Below are positions 24,330 through 36,062 of a DNA stretch of 64,000 nt, piece by piece. The stretch comes from Plantago major (taxonomy: Eukaryota; Streptophyta; Magnoliopsida; Lamiales; Plantaginaceae). The notes beneath the pieces are model-generated. The model made no database searches. It was not told where the DNA came from and worked only from the letters and a program-made list of their open reading frames with translations. The stretch is taken from contig CM048840.1 of assembly GCA_026545765.1 (NCBI GenBank), forward strand, positions 14,822,765-14,886,764, given 5' to 3'. Numbering within the stretch: position 1 is the stretch's first letter; every line of letters starts with the position of its first letter. The translations under genes and the position numbers were made by a program.

Positions 24330-24565
24330 CTCAAAATTTCGAACCACTCCAGTTGCTAATTTGTCAGTCAAACTTTTCACACCTTTTAAAGGAACCATAA
24401 GACACAAATTTTGACACCAAGCAATAATCTTGGCCATTGATACCTAGCAACAACACCAATATCATCCCTATGTTGACTCAACTCGTCTGTAGCATCAAAA
24501 TTAACTAAAATGATACCAAGATCAAGAAATAACCAAGGTGCTGCCACAATGCACCACATAAAGAT
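24330..24565 (-). pseudogene. Captured RNase H (RVT_3) fragment
   Basis: The minus strand is homologous to 31205–31450 on plus. Both resemble the RNase H domain of plant LINE-type proteins (in the plus copy: WLPPDLGIILVNFDA, then GGIGIVARDQWG). It is a non-coding scrap carried by the Helitron. Confidence 0.6.
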
Positions 24566-25294
24566 CTTTTACTGACTATATCTATTTCATCCTTAAAATA
24601 GTGCATTAATAATCCAATAAAGTAAATTTTCAAAATCATAACAAACTCAATATATATAAAGTGAAATTTATATTCAAAATGTTCCATGTAGTAAATATAT
24701 AAGGTAGAAGGTAATATATGAATAAATAATGAGTAAAAAGTAGAAAATGTGTTAGAATTCATGTAAATGTTGATAAGATGATGGTTTGTATTTAATTCAA
24801 TGCGTAACTTTATTGGTCATTTTTAATGTATCCATTCGTAATTGTATACCTAAATAAATATTGATTTCTTTGATAACTGGAGAAGTATTGAGTATTTAAT
24901 AAATGCTCTACTTTTAAATTTTCATTATTTCAATTTATGTTATTTAATAAAAATAATATTTTAATAAATAAATACTTTAATTAATTAATAAAATATTCAA
25001 GTTTGATGTCTATGGATTCGTCTTGTCGCGGTGAATCTATATATACGTTTAAAATATTTTTCGGAATTTTGTAAATAAATATATATGAGATTAAATAATA
25101 ATGATGTATTGAGTCAACATAATAAAAATAAATAATGAGAGTTATATGGTGCACTACATCTTAACAACTTAAAATGTTCCACATCCAATATACCAAATTT
25201 AAAATTGTAATAACCAATCAAAATCCTTCATATTTCCACATAATTGATGATGTGTAATGCATGAGAATGCTTCAAATTTTTTTCTTTTAATGTA

Positions 25295-26800
25295 CTAGTT
25301 AATAACCCGTCGATACTCGACGGGTATTGTGAAAACATAATTAATTAGGTATGTGGAATCCTACAGTAATTACAATAATATTTTTTTGTAACGCCACATC
25401 CCCTTGCGAGCCGAGGTTCTACCCGTTGTGCCAGCGCAGTCATGGACAGCTATCCGGTTGATATGCTGGCCCACTATACCAACACATATTTTTTCCCACA
25501 CTTTGTCCCCACTGTTGCATGCCACGATAGACTTATCAGGTGGTCATTCATCCTAAGATTCCAGAGCAAGCACACTTAAGTCTAAAGCTCTTATGGATGG
25601 ATTCTCGAAAAGAAAGGTGCGCATAGTTAGTATGAGTAGTGTGCGGGCCGAGTTATATCCACCCGTTGCGAACCCAACATAATATATATTCGAAGTAATG
25701 ATGTATGGATCGGGTATATACCTCACCCGTTCCATACATGTGAAACAGGTTTCAAACCTGAGTCGAAACAAAGTTATACGATTATTTTAGCGAAAATAAA
25801 ATTTAATGGCGGTGAGTGAGGCTGTTTGGATAGGGGTGGGTCCCAGATCCCAAAAAAGTATTATCTATTGACACATGTTAATAATTAGTTAGTAAATTTT
25901 AAATATTTTTTTTAGTAATTGGTCCCTCCTCTCTAAAAAGAAATATTCTGATACATGTGAAATAGTATGTATCTAGAAATATAAAAAAAAAATGATATTA
26001 GTGAAATAATTTTACTTTATGAGCACCCGGCCCAAAATAAATTTCGATATAGGATGTGAATTAGTACCCCCGATATATTGGACATATTTTACTTTTTTAC
26101 TCTGTATTCTCGGCGGGGGGATTAATATTTTGAGTCTTCTTCTAATGCTAACTCCAGGGAGAAACAAAATGTTACTAATTGTGGATGGATAATGGTATCC
26201 CCAGGCCACGTGTTGAAAATTGATATATGTAGAAGGTCATTATCTCGTACATGGTTGTGCAGATTAATTTGTTTAGAAAAAAGATTATGTCTAACCTAAA
26301 CCTAATTAAAACAAAAATGCATGATACAATTAATTGGGTTGGTGACCAACCCACCGTAAAAAGATTCATCAATCACTAACACACCCCCCACCTCCCAAAG
26401 AAAAAGATATTATCATTTAACAAACATATTTTCTCACATGTATCGATGGTTTTTCTGTGGTCAACTCACACACCCCAAAAAAAATCAATCCACAAACATA
26501 ACATTTTTCAATTCTTTAACGCAAGCATGGAGTGTGAATCCAACCCCTCAAACAAATTTAATAATTTGTATCATATGGTTCCACCCACCCTCGACCCCCC
26601 CCCCCCAATTTTTTATCATTATTTCACTAATATAATCCTACATTGTGTCACGGGCCAGGCCAGGAATTTTTTGTTCGGGTAGATGCTTGACCTGAAAAAT
26701 CATTATTTTGAACGGGGATGAGCCCATTATCATTTCTATGATGATAACCTTTTGCCCAATATTGATTCTAGATATCAATTTCACCTTAGTAATTTGCTTC
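25295..26800 (-). mobile_element. Helitron C (3' end clear, 5' end not found)
   Basis: On minus, a perfect hairpin CCCGTCGA-GTA-TCGACGGG (25324–25306) is followed by TTATTAA and CTAG ending at 25295; plus A at 25294. The body includes a stretch similar to Helitron A and E around 25985–26110 and a diverged helicase C-terminal scrap near 26715–26790 (similar to 18700–18760). The right boundary is a guess. No intact gene. Confidence 0.6.
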
Positions 26801-27078
26801 TTGAATTATACTCTAACCCGTTTGGGACGCTACCGGGACCCATATGGGCCTTTATATTTTCATGGATCTTTCAGGTAGGAATTATCCATGAAAAGACTGG
26901 CAAAATGAAAAAGAAGAAAAGTATCGAGGATCTAGACCCCATATTGTACCCGTTTATCACCTATTTAGGACACATTACTATATGATCATTTAGAGTAGGA
27001 TATAAGTCCGAGAAGGATACAACCTCGACTTCCATGTAATAAATATTTTCCTAAGATTTTAGGTGAAGCTAAAATGTA
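26801..27078. other. Intergenic, no gene recognised
   Basis: A 77-codon plus-strand frame (26752–26985) shows no recognisable domain. Not called. Confidence 0.4.
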
Positions 27079-27235
27079 CTCCCTCCATCCCGATTTCAAC
27101 TTCCTGTATTTCATTTTGGGGCATCTCAATTTCAACTTCTCATCCCTTAAATCGAAAATATATCTCCTACTTTATTTAATATCTCTCATACTTAATTCAC
27201 TATGTTTCATACTTTCCAAATTCGAAGCTTCCTAT
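27079..27235. mobile_element. Truncated Stowaway-type MITE
   Basis: It begins CTCCCTCCATCCC after TA (27077–27078), the Stowaway TIR, and continues with interior similarity to the full copy at 41311–41579 (CTCATACTT, AATTCACTAT). The right TIR is missing. Confidence 0.6.
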
Positions 27236-27336
27236 ATAATTGATGCAATGTTTTGTGTTCAAATTGGTTACTCCACTGGATGAATAAGAAAGACATTGAT
27301 ATTGTTATAATGAAATATTTAAATATATTAAGAGTA

Positions 27337-27531
27337 ACTTTTGCGAGAGACGTAGTGATCAAATCAAACATCACATATTTTGTCATAAAAAATATCTGTT
27401 TAAAAATGCATGTACTTCAAGTATAATGCATGTTTACTATACACATAATGTTTGAAGCTAATAATATGATGTATGTACGTAAATATGATATGTTGAAGTT
27501 GTATATTCAAGAGGCGATCTCTCGCAAAAGT
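27337..27531. mobile_element. MITE with 14-bp TIR
   Basis: ACTTTTGCGAGAGA at 27337–27350 and its exact complement TCTCTCGCAAAAGT at 27518–27531 bound 195 bp of AT-rich non-coding sequence. No clear target duplication, so the superfamily is open. Confidence 0.65.
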
Positions 27532-27630
27532 TTGTAATAAGTTATCTTAATAACGACTTCAACTTATGTGTAAATTAATCAAATTGAAATAGTATTACCA
27601 CAATACTTGTCTCAACATATTTTGTTGACT

Positions 27631-27816
27631 AAGGCTCTGTTTTCTTAAATGCAACTCCATTCGATTACATTCAATTGATTCGACTCTGATGAACATGATT
27701 AAACTGAATTGAACTGAACTGGTCTGAACTGAACTGAATTGTAGTATAAAATATAACTACGCATAGCTGAACTAAACTAAACTGAATGGAAATGCAGACG
27801 AATATAATATAGCCTT
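27631..27816. mobile_element. Short hAT-like or unknown MITE
   Basis: Short ends AAGGCT and AGCCTT bound a region rich in CTGAACTGAA repeats. The left end (GGCTCTGTT.TCTT, later CATTCGATT) resembles the left end of the element at about 59939. Weak evidence. Confidence 0.4.
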
Positions 27817-27831
27817 AATTACAACTAATAT

Positions 27832-29772
27832 GCTTTAAAAAAGATGTAATTTGTTAATTTACTAAAATTTGCAGCAAAATCCTTTAAACATATCAATTCT
27901 TAAGAATTACAACGATACATGCACACTTAATTACCACTTTATTTAACGTTAACATTTTCCTAAAACCATAAACATTTTTTTATAAAACCTTTAATTCTTT
28001 TTCCCCGTAAAATATTAACTCTATACAAACTTTTTTTTTTCTTTTATCTCGGTGATTTTTTTTTAATGTTTTACATAAATAAAGTTAAAAACTTTAGATA
28101 TCATATGTGTACCTGTTCGTGTGTTTGGTTACATGCCGAGTCAAGTTGACTTTTGTATATGAATTTAAAATAACAATATTGTAGAATAAACGCATACTAC
28201 TCCATCGGTTGAGAGTACGATTTTAGCCCAATTGGTAATGTCAATGACCAAACAAATAAGTAGTTATGATCGATCGAGAAAGTAATCAATCTCCACGGGC
28301 CAGTATATAAAAATTTGCCATTATATTCACAATTTATGCTCAAATACGCATCATGCAGCCATAATTTACTACTTAATCAACACACATTTTAGTGATAATA
28401 ATTAGTCCTAATTTAGGTTTTTATCCATAAGAGATAATGATTGCATCGGTAGGTGCAATTAGAGACGAAGGTATAGTAAACTTTGATTGAAATCAAAATA
28501 CTTGAACAATTAAAAGGAAATATAAGAATGGATAATCGACCAATAACAATTGAATTGCATACTTAATTAGTTATATACGGATCTGTACATTTTATATTTG
28601 TACAAAATAACCTATGTTCTTAACTAACCATCTTACATTTTAATTAGTAATATTAATGTTTTTTTGTCTTTTTTATCGTTACTATAGAAGTCTTTGAAGA
28701 GAATTACACATTTTATTTACACATTTTCATGAAAATTTTAATTTATATTAATTCATTATTTGTCGGAATACATAGGGTGTAATTGGAACATAGTACTACA
28801 TACATATGGATGAGATTCAACCTTTAGTCATGCATAGGTGGAAAAATGAAAATGTTGAGAATATATACACATTTTGATTAATAACATCGAGTGATTTTTT
28901 ATTAACAGATAGGTACATCCATAAATATAGAGACCATCTTTTAGTAGTCTTACTTAACAATTAAACAATAATTTTATTTGAAAATAGCATACATTGTTAT
29001 GTTAGAAAATAGCGTATTGTTTTTTTTTTTTTATAATTTTGCTTTAGAATAATATAGGTAAAAATTTACAGATTTATATATATACATAACAACCGCTCTG
29101 CTCTTAATACGCCCATGTTCTCAAATATTTTGGTTTTGGTGACTTATCGTTCTCGAATTCGCTTTATATACCGCTAACCGGTTATGGTTTGGTTACGGTA
29201 AAAAAATCGCTCTACAATATGTTTTCTTCATTTTCACTTTATTTCTTTGATTTTCTTTTATTTTACTATTTTCTTCGTTTCTATCCTTTATTTTTTAGTT
29301 TTATTTCTTTTTGTTTTATTTTATAGATTTTGATTATTTCAGATGTAACAATAATACTTGAACCAAACGAAGAATGCTTGTATATATAACACCACTCATA
29401 TGTGTTCTAAATTTTTGATACATTTGTGACTTTTATTCTCAATTAATGTAATTTTTATTCTCAATTATTGTAGTTCTTATTTTCAAGTATTATATTTTTT
29501 ACAATTAATGTGATAATAATATTAATTAATGTCCTTGATAATTAATTGATGAATGAAGTTTTAAAATAAATAAGAAAAGACAATGAAATCAACGTAAATT
29601 TGAAGTTTAAACCAAATTTTGAAAATAAAAGTCTAAAAATCATTTTGGCCCCCTCAAAATTATTAATGGATGAATCTGAACATAAATATTATCTCTTTTT
29701 TTTTTTTAGGAAAGGGAACAATTTTTTTTATTAAATTCCCAGACCGTTCTCATGATGAAGAATAATAAATTA
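27832..29772. other. AT-rich intergenic stretch, no gene
   Basis: No open frame above noise, no recognisable domain, no clear terminal repeats. Scattered poly(T) and poly(A) runs only. Confidence 0.5.
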
Positions 29773-30499
29773 ATAGTACTAACCCGTGGCGATGCCACGG
29801 TATAGTTTACTTTTCATAATAAATTAAAAGGAAATGATAAAATAAATTAATCGAGAAAATAAGGTAGTCAAATTTATGTGAACAACGTTGGTCGCGGTTG
29901 TTATTGGTAGTCCTTCATCCAATATTATATCATTGAGTGTTTATGCTAACTATATGAAATGTAAAAATAGGGTCTACTGCATCGCTACATTAATTAGTAA
30001 CATGTAAATGTCTTTTGAAAAAATTGTATCCAAACCAACCAAATAAAATACAAAAGTATACAACATAATCAATAGGGTTGTTTCCAACAACCCCGTGGTG
30101 GTATGTGGTCACTCCACCACACACACGTATATACTTAATAGCCTAAATTTTATTATAACTTTAGATGTGTAATGGATAAAATCCAAACAATAATCAAACT
30201 GGGGCAACTGGAATTATTAAACGCTGATTGATGTTGTTGAAGGGATGGACTTATTGCATGTTTTTTAGGGTCAAATAAGAATGCGATTTAAGGAATTCAT
30301 AATAATTGGCACCATCAGGACTCGATACGTTAGCTAAGAAATAGCACAGTCAGCTCCTTATTTTTTCTCACCCAATCAGAACATTTCCTTGTGCCAACTA
30401 TACATTTTTTAGACCAATCACATTATAAGAATTTGCCACATAATTATTTGATGTGGACACTCTAGAATTGCTCCAAATCTTTTTTGCTTAATGTATTAT

Positions 30500-30504
<5 letters not shown>
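29773..30504 (-). mobile_element. Helitron D (non-autonomous, third family)
   Basis: On minus the 5' end is TCTATATAATACATTAAGC at 30504 (preceded by A). The 3' end has a hairpin CCGTGGC-ATC-GCCACGG (around 29783–29800), then GTTAGTA and CTAT at 29773, followed by T. The final CTAT is a one-base departure from CTAG. Length is 732 bp, with no gene inside. Confidence 0.6.
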
Positions 30505-30541
<37 letters not shown>

Positions 30542-30614
30542 GTACATACATACATATATATATACATATACATATACATATACATACATATACATACATA
30601 TATGTATCTGTATA

Positions 30615-30647
<33 letters not shown>

Positions 30648-30690
30648 ATATGTATATGTATATGTATGTATGTATGTATGTATGATACGA
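30505..30690. repeat. Compound microsatellite (GATA)n–(ATAC)n–(TATG)n
   Basis: (TAGA)n, then ATAC/ATAT, then TGTG/TATG runs. The second part is largely self-complementary. It abuts the 5' end of Helitron D. The open frames here are repeats only, not genes. Confidence 0.9.
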
Positions 30691-31204
30691 CACTCAACAA
30701 GGTGCATGAAAAGTAGCGTACATCGATGTATAACGTAATATTACATATTTATATTTTTATCTCTATTATGTAAAAGAGACTTATAAGTGTATTAGATGTA
30801 TTTTAAGCGTGTTCAATTTCACTAATATTATATTTTTTGATATTTAAAGGTCTTAGACGTCTTTATATAATGTGTAATGCTAATAAAGTATTAATTCGGA
30901 CTGATTTAGAATGATATAAATTGAATAATGAAAATTTAAAAATGTAGCATTTATTAAATACTTAATACTCCCTTCATTTATCAAAGAAATCAATAATTAT
31001 TCAGGTGTCAAATTACTAATGAACACTTAAAAAATTAGCAATAAAGTAACGCATTGAATTAAATAAAAACCATTATCTTATCAACATTTACGTGAATTCT
31101 AACACGTTTTCTAATTTTTACTCATTATTTTTGAGAATTAACTATATTATATTTATTAATGCACTGTTTTAAGGATAAAATAAGTATAGTAGAAGATCTT
31201 TAGG

Positions 31205-31450
31205 TACTGCACATCCAACTGTGACAGCAGCTTGGTTGCCGCCTGATCTTGGTATCATTTTAGTTAATTTTGATGCAACGGTCGAGTAGAGTCTAGGTAT
31301 GGGTGGTATTGGTATTGTTGCTAGGGATCAATGGGGCCAAGATTATTTCTTGGTGTCAAAATTTGTGCCTTATGGTTCTTTCAAAAGGTACGAAGGGTTT
31401 GACTGACGAATTAGCAACTGAATTGGTTCGAAATTCTAAGTGGCAACATG
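31205..31450 (+). pseudogene. Captured RNase H (RVT_3) fragment
   Basis: Conceptual translation gives WLPPDLGIILVNFDA, a stop, then GGIGIVARDQWGQDYFLVSK, clearly the RNase H fold found at LINE C-termini; compare 8332–8541. It is broken by stops. The diverged inverted copy at 24330–24565 lies in Helitron B. Confidence 0.7.
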
Positions 31451-31469
31451 TAGTAATTAATTAAAGATA

Positions 31470-31690
31470 GGTATTATGAGCAAGAGGCCAAATCTTACTC
31501 TAAGGGAGTTCAAGATATGGAGAATGAAGGTAATCAACACATGCTTGACAGGATGTCATTATTACAATTCATTGTTGATTCTTACTTGATATGATGGAGT
31601 CGTAGTGGATTCGTCACAATCAACCTAAAATTGTGGTGATTCATACAATAAATTGTCCAACGTGGTTAACCGGGGTCAGATAGAAACACC
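31470..31690 (+). pseudogene. RepHel N-terminal fragment
   Basis: Similar to 21990–22170 (minus): the part coding LREFLAFK.QHREGEGHQLI and QFIVDSYMM is recognisable, with stops. Confidence 0.7.
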
Positions 31691-31697
31691 CTGGGTT

Positions 31698-33863
31698 GTT
31701 AGCTCTTTAATATTGCCATCAACTTTCATTGGGAGGTAAGAGATTGTTTTAGCAAATGTTTCAAGATTCCATGGCCGTTTGGAAACAATTGGGTTATGCA
31801 TGCGTATTTATTACATGTACGCGCAATCCAAAGTGGTCCGAGATCACGAGGCATGTTGAGAGTCTTGGCTTAAGAGCTGAAGATATGCCATATATAATAT
31901 AATATGTTGAGTATTCCAGATTAAAGTTATGAGTTAATTGGGGACCTAAAAGACAGACACATGCTCGGGCAAGTTTCATGCATTTGTTTATTGTACATTT
32001 CATTTTATTATAGTATATGCTCCCACGGAATTTTCAACATAATTTATAATAACATTAATTGCTCATGTGTGCCTAATTATATTATTGATGCACAATATTT
32101 TCATCCCCAAGATGGTGTTGCACCCAATGACATAGTAGATGAGAACAATCAATATGATATGTTACAAATGCACGATAATTTTGTTGAGTGCTTAAATACG
32201 AATAACATAAATATGATAGATGATACTGTTACAAAATTGGAATAGGCTTTTAAATGGGTTAGGGTCCATCCAGAATCGAAACATTTTAAAACACGACAGG
32301 TTGGAACCCCATAAATATCAAACGGGTCCTCAACCAGCACCCATCCGATAATTGTTAATTATCAACGGGTACGTATTTAGAAAATGAATACGTCCAACAC
32401 GAATCAAAATAAAATGCAAAAGTATAAATCACAATTAATCGGGTGGATAATCACATCCTATGGTGAAATTTATTTTGGGAGAGTCACTAACATCATTTGT
32501 ATTAGATGTTTCGGTGATTTTATTCGGGGACTGTGGAGGGGGGGGGGGGGTAGATTTTCACATGTCGAGTGATTTTTTAGGGGTTGGGGTAGTTTAACAG
32601 TTCACATTTATCGTAAAAAAAAATCATTTTTTGTTTAAGGATTTACCCCTATAAAAAATTATTATTACACTATAAGAGGGTCGTGTTTTATCGAGTTAGG
32701 TCGAGTTGGATCATGGTTTACTGGTGTGGAACGGGTGAGGTATATACTCAAGTGGGACACATTTATTTGAATGAGTACGTGTTAGGTCTTTAATATTTCC
32801 ATCGACTTTCATTGGGAGGTAAGAGATTGTTTTAGGAAATATTTTAAGATTCCATGACCGTTTGAACACAGTTGGGTTATGCATGCATATTTATTACATG
32901 TCGCGCAATCCAAAGTGGTCCGAGATCACGAGGCATGTCGAGAGTCTTGGCTTAAGAGCTGAAGATATAGGCCATATATAATATGTCGAGTATTCCAGAT
33001 TAAAGTTATGAGTTAATTGGGGACCTAAAAGACAGACATATGTTCGGGTAAGTTTTATGCCTTTGTTTATTGTAAATTTCATTTTATTATATTATATGCT
33101 CCCACAGAATTTTCCAACATAATTTATAATAACGTTAATTGCTCATGTGTGCCTAATTATATTATCGACGCACAATATTTTCATCTCCAATATGTTGTTG
33201 CACCCAATGACATAGTAGATGAGAACAATCAATATGATATGTTACAAATGCACGATAATTTTGTTAAGTGCTTAAATACGAATAACATAAATATGATAGA
33301 TGATACTCCTACTGGATAGGAATAGGCTTTTAAATGGGTTATGGTCCATCCATATTCGAAACATTTTAAAACACGACAGGTTGGAACCCCGTAAATATGA
33401 AACGGGTCCTCAACCAGCACCCATCCAATAATTGTTAATTATCATCCGGTACGTGTTTAGAAAATGAACATGTCCAACACGAATCAAAATAAAATGCAAA
33501 AGTATAAATCACATTAATTAATCGGGTGGATAATCACATCCTATGGTGAAATTTATTTTGGGAGAGTCACCAATATCATTTGTATTACATGTTTCGGTGA
33601 TTTTATTCGGGGGGGGGGGGGGGGGGGGTTGTGTCCCCAAAAAAAAATATTATTTTATAAATTTAGATTTTCACATGTCGAGGAGTGATATTTTAGGGGT
33701 GGGGGTGGTTTATCGTAAAAAAAATCATTTTTTTTAAGGACCCACCCTATAAAAATTTATTATTACACTACAAGAGGGTCGTGTTTTATCGAGTTACGTC
33801 GACTTGGATCATGGTTTATTGGTATGGAACGGGTGTGAGGTATATACTCGAGTGGGACGCTTT
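31698..33863 (+). repeat. 1083-bp direct tandem duplication
   Basis: Unit 1 starts at 31698 and unit 2 at 32781; every landmark checked (GGGAGGTAAG at 31731 and 32814, the CAATCCAAAGTGGTCCGAGA block, the ACACGACAGGTTGGAACCCC block) is offset by about 1083 bp. The units contain a RepHel scrap (NPKWSEITRHVESLGL). A G-run (13 G ending at 32550; 20 G at 33609–33628) sits at the same place in each. Confidence 0.85.
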
Positions 33864-34100
33864 TATTTGAATGGTACGTGCATGTTCGGAACGGGTTGGA
33901 TAGAACTCGACCTGTTTAAAAGACTTGATTGTGTGCCTTATCATAGATCGTGCTAAAGATCAAATATAAGATCATACACTTTTGAGGAATATTGTATTTG
34001 CAATAAAGTTCTGCAATTGCACGGGATTGAGAGTCAATTCTCTTAGGAAGCATATATTTTTTTTCACTATACCCATCGAGTATCGACGGGCCATAACTAG

Positions 34101-34317
34101 TATTGATGGCAAGAAAACGTCAGTTTACAATTTGTATTTGATCAAACCATCCCACATCATCATTATTTAATAATTTGGACCAATCAAAACAAAATAATTT
34201 AACAACCAAGCAAATGAATTGACTAATTAGAGAAGCGAATTTTGCCAATTAATTAAATGAGGTGGATAGCTTAAAATGACTCAAATCCTTTTTGAATTAA
34301 TGTATTATTATATTAGA
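34101..34317 (-). mobile_element. Helitron 5'-end fragment
   Basis: On minus, TCTAATATAATAATACATTA begins at 34317 (preceded by A), then an A-rich stretch and GGATTTGAG, matching the 5' end of Helitron D. The remainder of this element is not recognised, probably because Helitron E inserted into it. Confidence 0.5.
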
Positions 34318-34759
34318 TGATAGATGATTAAATTGTACTCTTAATATTCTTCACACAACTTGTTCAAAAAAAAGGGTCATAACTCATAAGTTCCAATTCT
34401 CAATTGCAAGTCGTCACTTGATAGCATTGAGTACTCACATTGACATTCCAAAATCGCACTCTCGGTCTAAACAAAGATGAAACCATTTTTAACACTAATG
34501 AATTAAATTATTGTTGAACGAACCCTCACGCATCTCAAGCATCCAATGCCTAACACCAAAAGCCACTCTGTAAAGTCCAAACACGAGCCACCATTTAGGG
34601 TGTGTGTATAATTAACCAATCAAAAGCCAATAAATAACTATGATTGAAGAAAACAGTAAAATACTAGTAGTAATTATTAACAAACATAAACAAGAAATGA
34701 AATGAATTTAAATTAAGTGAGCAGTAGTATAAAAAAAGTGTCAAAAAATCCGCAACCTC
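34318..34759. other. FMT upstream region
   Basis: AT-rich, no gene. It is presumably the promoter of the FMT gene; no TATA box could be assigned with confidence. Confidence 0.4.
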
Positions 34760-36062
34760 TCTCTCAGCCACTCTCTCTCTCTGCTCAGCTTTCTTCTTCT
34801 TCTTCTTCTTCTTCCCTAAAACCCCAGCCGCCAAAACCCAAACAACACACGTACGCTCTCTCAGGAATTTAATCTCTGCAATTCCTCGCCCTGTTTCCAA
34901 TTGGTAAGGCCAAATCAGTGTTCATTCAATCAGTCTAATGGATCAATCAGCTCAACCCGTTTTTTACTATCTGTAATTTGATTCGTTTGTCATGTTATGG
35001 TGTTTTTGTTTGAGTAGTAAGTTACGGAGAAGGAGATTTAGTGGCTGTTTAGCTCAGCGGAAGAGCGTTGGTATCTGGACTTCTTGTTTAATGTGTTAGT
35101 GGTAGTTCATTTATCTGTGGCCAAGGTTTTTGCTTGTTGAATTTTAGGAAATGGGTCTGTGTAAAGACGATCGATTGACCTGGGTATGACTATATGCTTT
35201 GTGGTTCAGGAGGTTGATTGATTTTTTGGGATCCTAACTGCCTTTGATTTTATCGGGCTGAGTACATGTGCTGTGTTACCTTTCCTGACGTGCCTTTTCT
35301 TATGAATGGAGAAACGAAATGAATCGATCGGTCGGTCTAATCTTTACGACACTTAGGGTTTTGGGTTTTATTTATCGGTTTTAAATTGCTGCAATTAAAC
35401 CGCTGGAATTTTATCAGCAGTTGGTCTGCGTTTCCTTACATTCAGTTTCCCAACTATTGGACTATCCAACCTGTTGATTTGTTCAGTTAAACTGGTATCT
35501 ACTGCCTGTAACTTGCTGTCTTTGCATTTAATGGTCTTATAATGACTGTATACCCCCTTTACCCCTCTTGTTGTGGGGGCCTCTCTAAACGCACCTGGGA
35601 AATGATTATGATGATGACTATAATCTAATGCTGAAAGGGTTGGTTTGGCTGTTTGATTAACCTGAAGAGGGTTGGTTTTTAGACTTCCCTGAGTGTGTGT
35701 GAGAGAGGCAGAGATCTTTAGCTCATTTATTTGTGTCCTAATTCTTTTAAATGTTGATTGTTCTATAGATGGGCTTGTGTTACCGTGTATGACTTTATGC
35801 TCCATAACTGAGGGTGTTGTCTTGATGCTTGGATATCGCTGACTGCGTCTTTATGTGCTTGTTTGGGATTGAGGAGACCTGATTTGTTTTATGATGTCGT
35901 TCCTTTTCTCCTGATTGGAGAAAACAAACTGTAATTTTTTTCCCCGGTAATATAATGTGAAAGGTGAAATCTTTCCAGATTATATTTCTCTCTCTCTGTT
36001 TTTTTTAACTGCGTGTAGATGTGCGCATCTCATTGAGAATTTTCTTATAAGTAAGGGATACG
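34760..36062 (+). promoter_or_regulatory. FMT 5' UTR with leader intron
   Basis: A CT-rich leader with a CTT repeat (34793–34815) precedes a donor at 34904 (TTG then GTAAGG). A leader intron of about 1.1 kb then ends near the acceptor TGTAG at about 36019, 44 bp before the ATG. The position of the cap site is inferred. Introns in 5' UTRs often raise plant gene expression. Confidence 0.6.

Larger units (their letters stand above)
17654..25291 (-). mobile_element. Helitron B, carrying a decayed RepHel gene
   Basis: The minus-strand 3' end has the family hairpin (CCTGTCGAGTATCGACGGG, one mispair), then CCATTAA and CTAG ending at 17654, with A on plus at 17653. The body carries the RepHel pseudogene (18310–23181), a second diverged pair of helicase and N-terminal segments (17790–18120 and 23830–24030) and an RNase H scrap (24330–24565). 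The right end is less sure: 25190–25291 resembles the Helitron 5' end seen at 30504 (minus: TACATTAA, A-run, ATTTG), but its terminal TC is cut off by Helitron C at 25295. It may be a composite of nested elements. Confidence 0.65.
30760..34100 (+). mobile_element. Helitron E (non-autonomous, both termini visible)
   Basis: The 5' end is TCTCTATTATGTAAAAGAG at 30760 (A before it). The 3' end has a hairpin CCCATCGAGTATCGACGGG, then CCATAA and CTAG at 34100 with T at 34101. Insertion between A and T without duplication is the Helitron rule. It carries an RNase H scrap (31205–31450), a RepHel N-terminal scrap (31470–31690) and a 1083-bp direct tandem duplication (31698–33863). Its 3' end holds the unoccupied version of the site into which CACTA copy 2 inserted in Helitron A. 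Confidence 0.75.

Noticed and set aside
30500..30690. Possible CRISPR-like or telomeric repeat
   Set aside because: It is a plain tetranucleotide microsatellite with no spacers; the DNA is plant nuclear.
30462..30707. Open frames of 65–81 codons in His/Thr/Tyr repeats
   Set aside because: They are translations of a simple-sequence microsatellite in all frames.
35042..35120. tRNA-like sequence (TAGCTCAGCGG box A) in the FMT leader intron
   Set aside because: Box A is good, but box B is poor, the acceptor ends do not pair and no anticodon arm forms. At most a tRNA relic.
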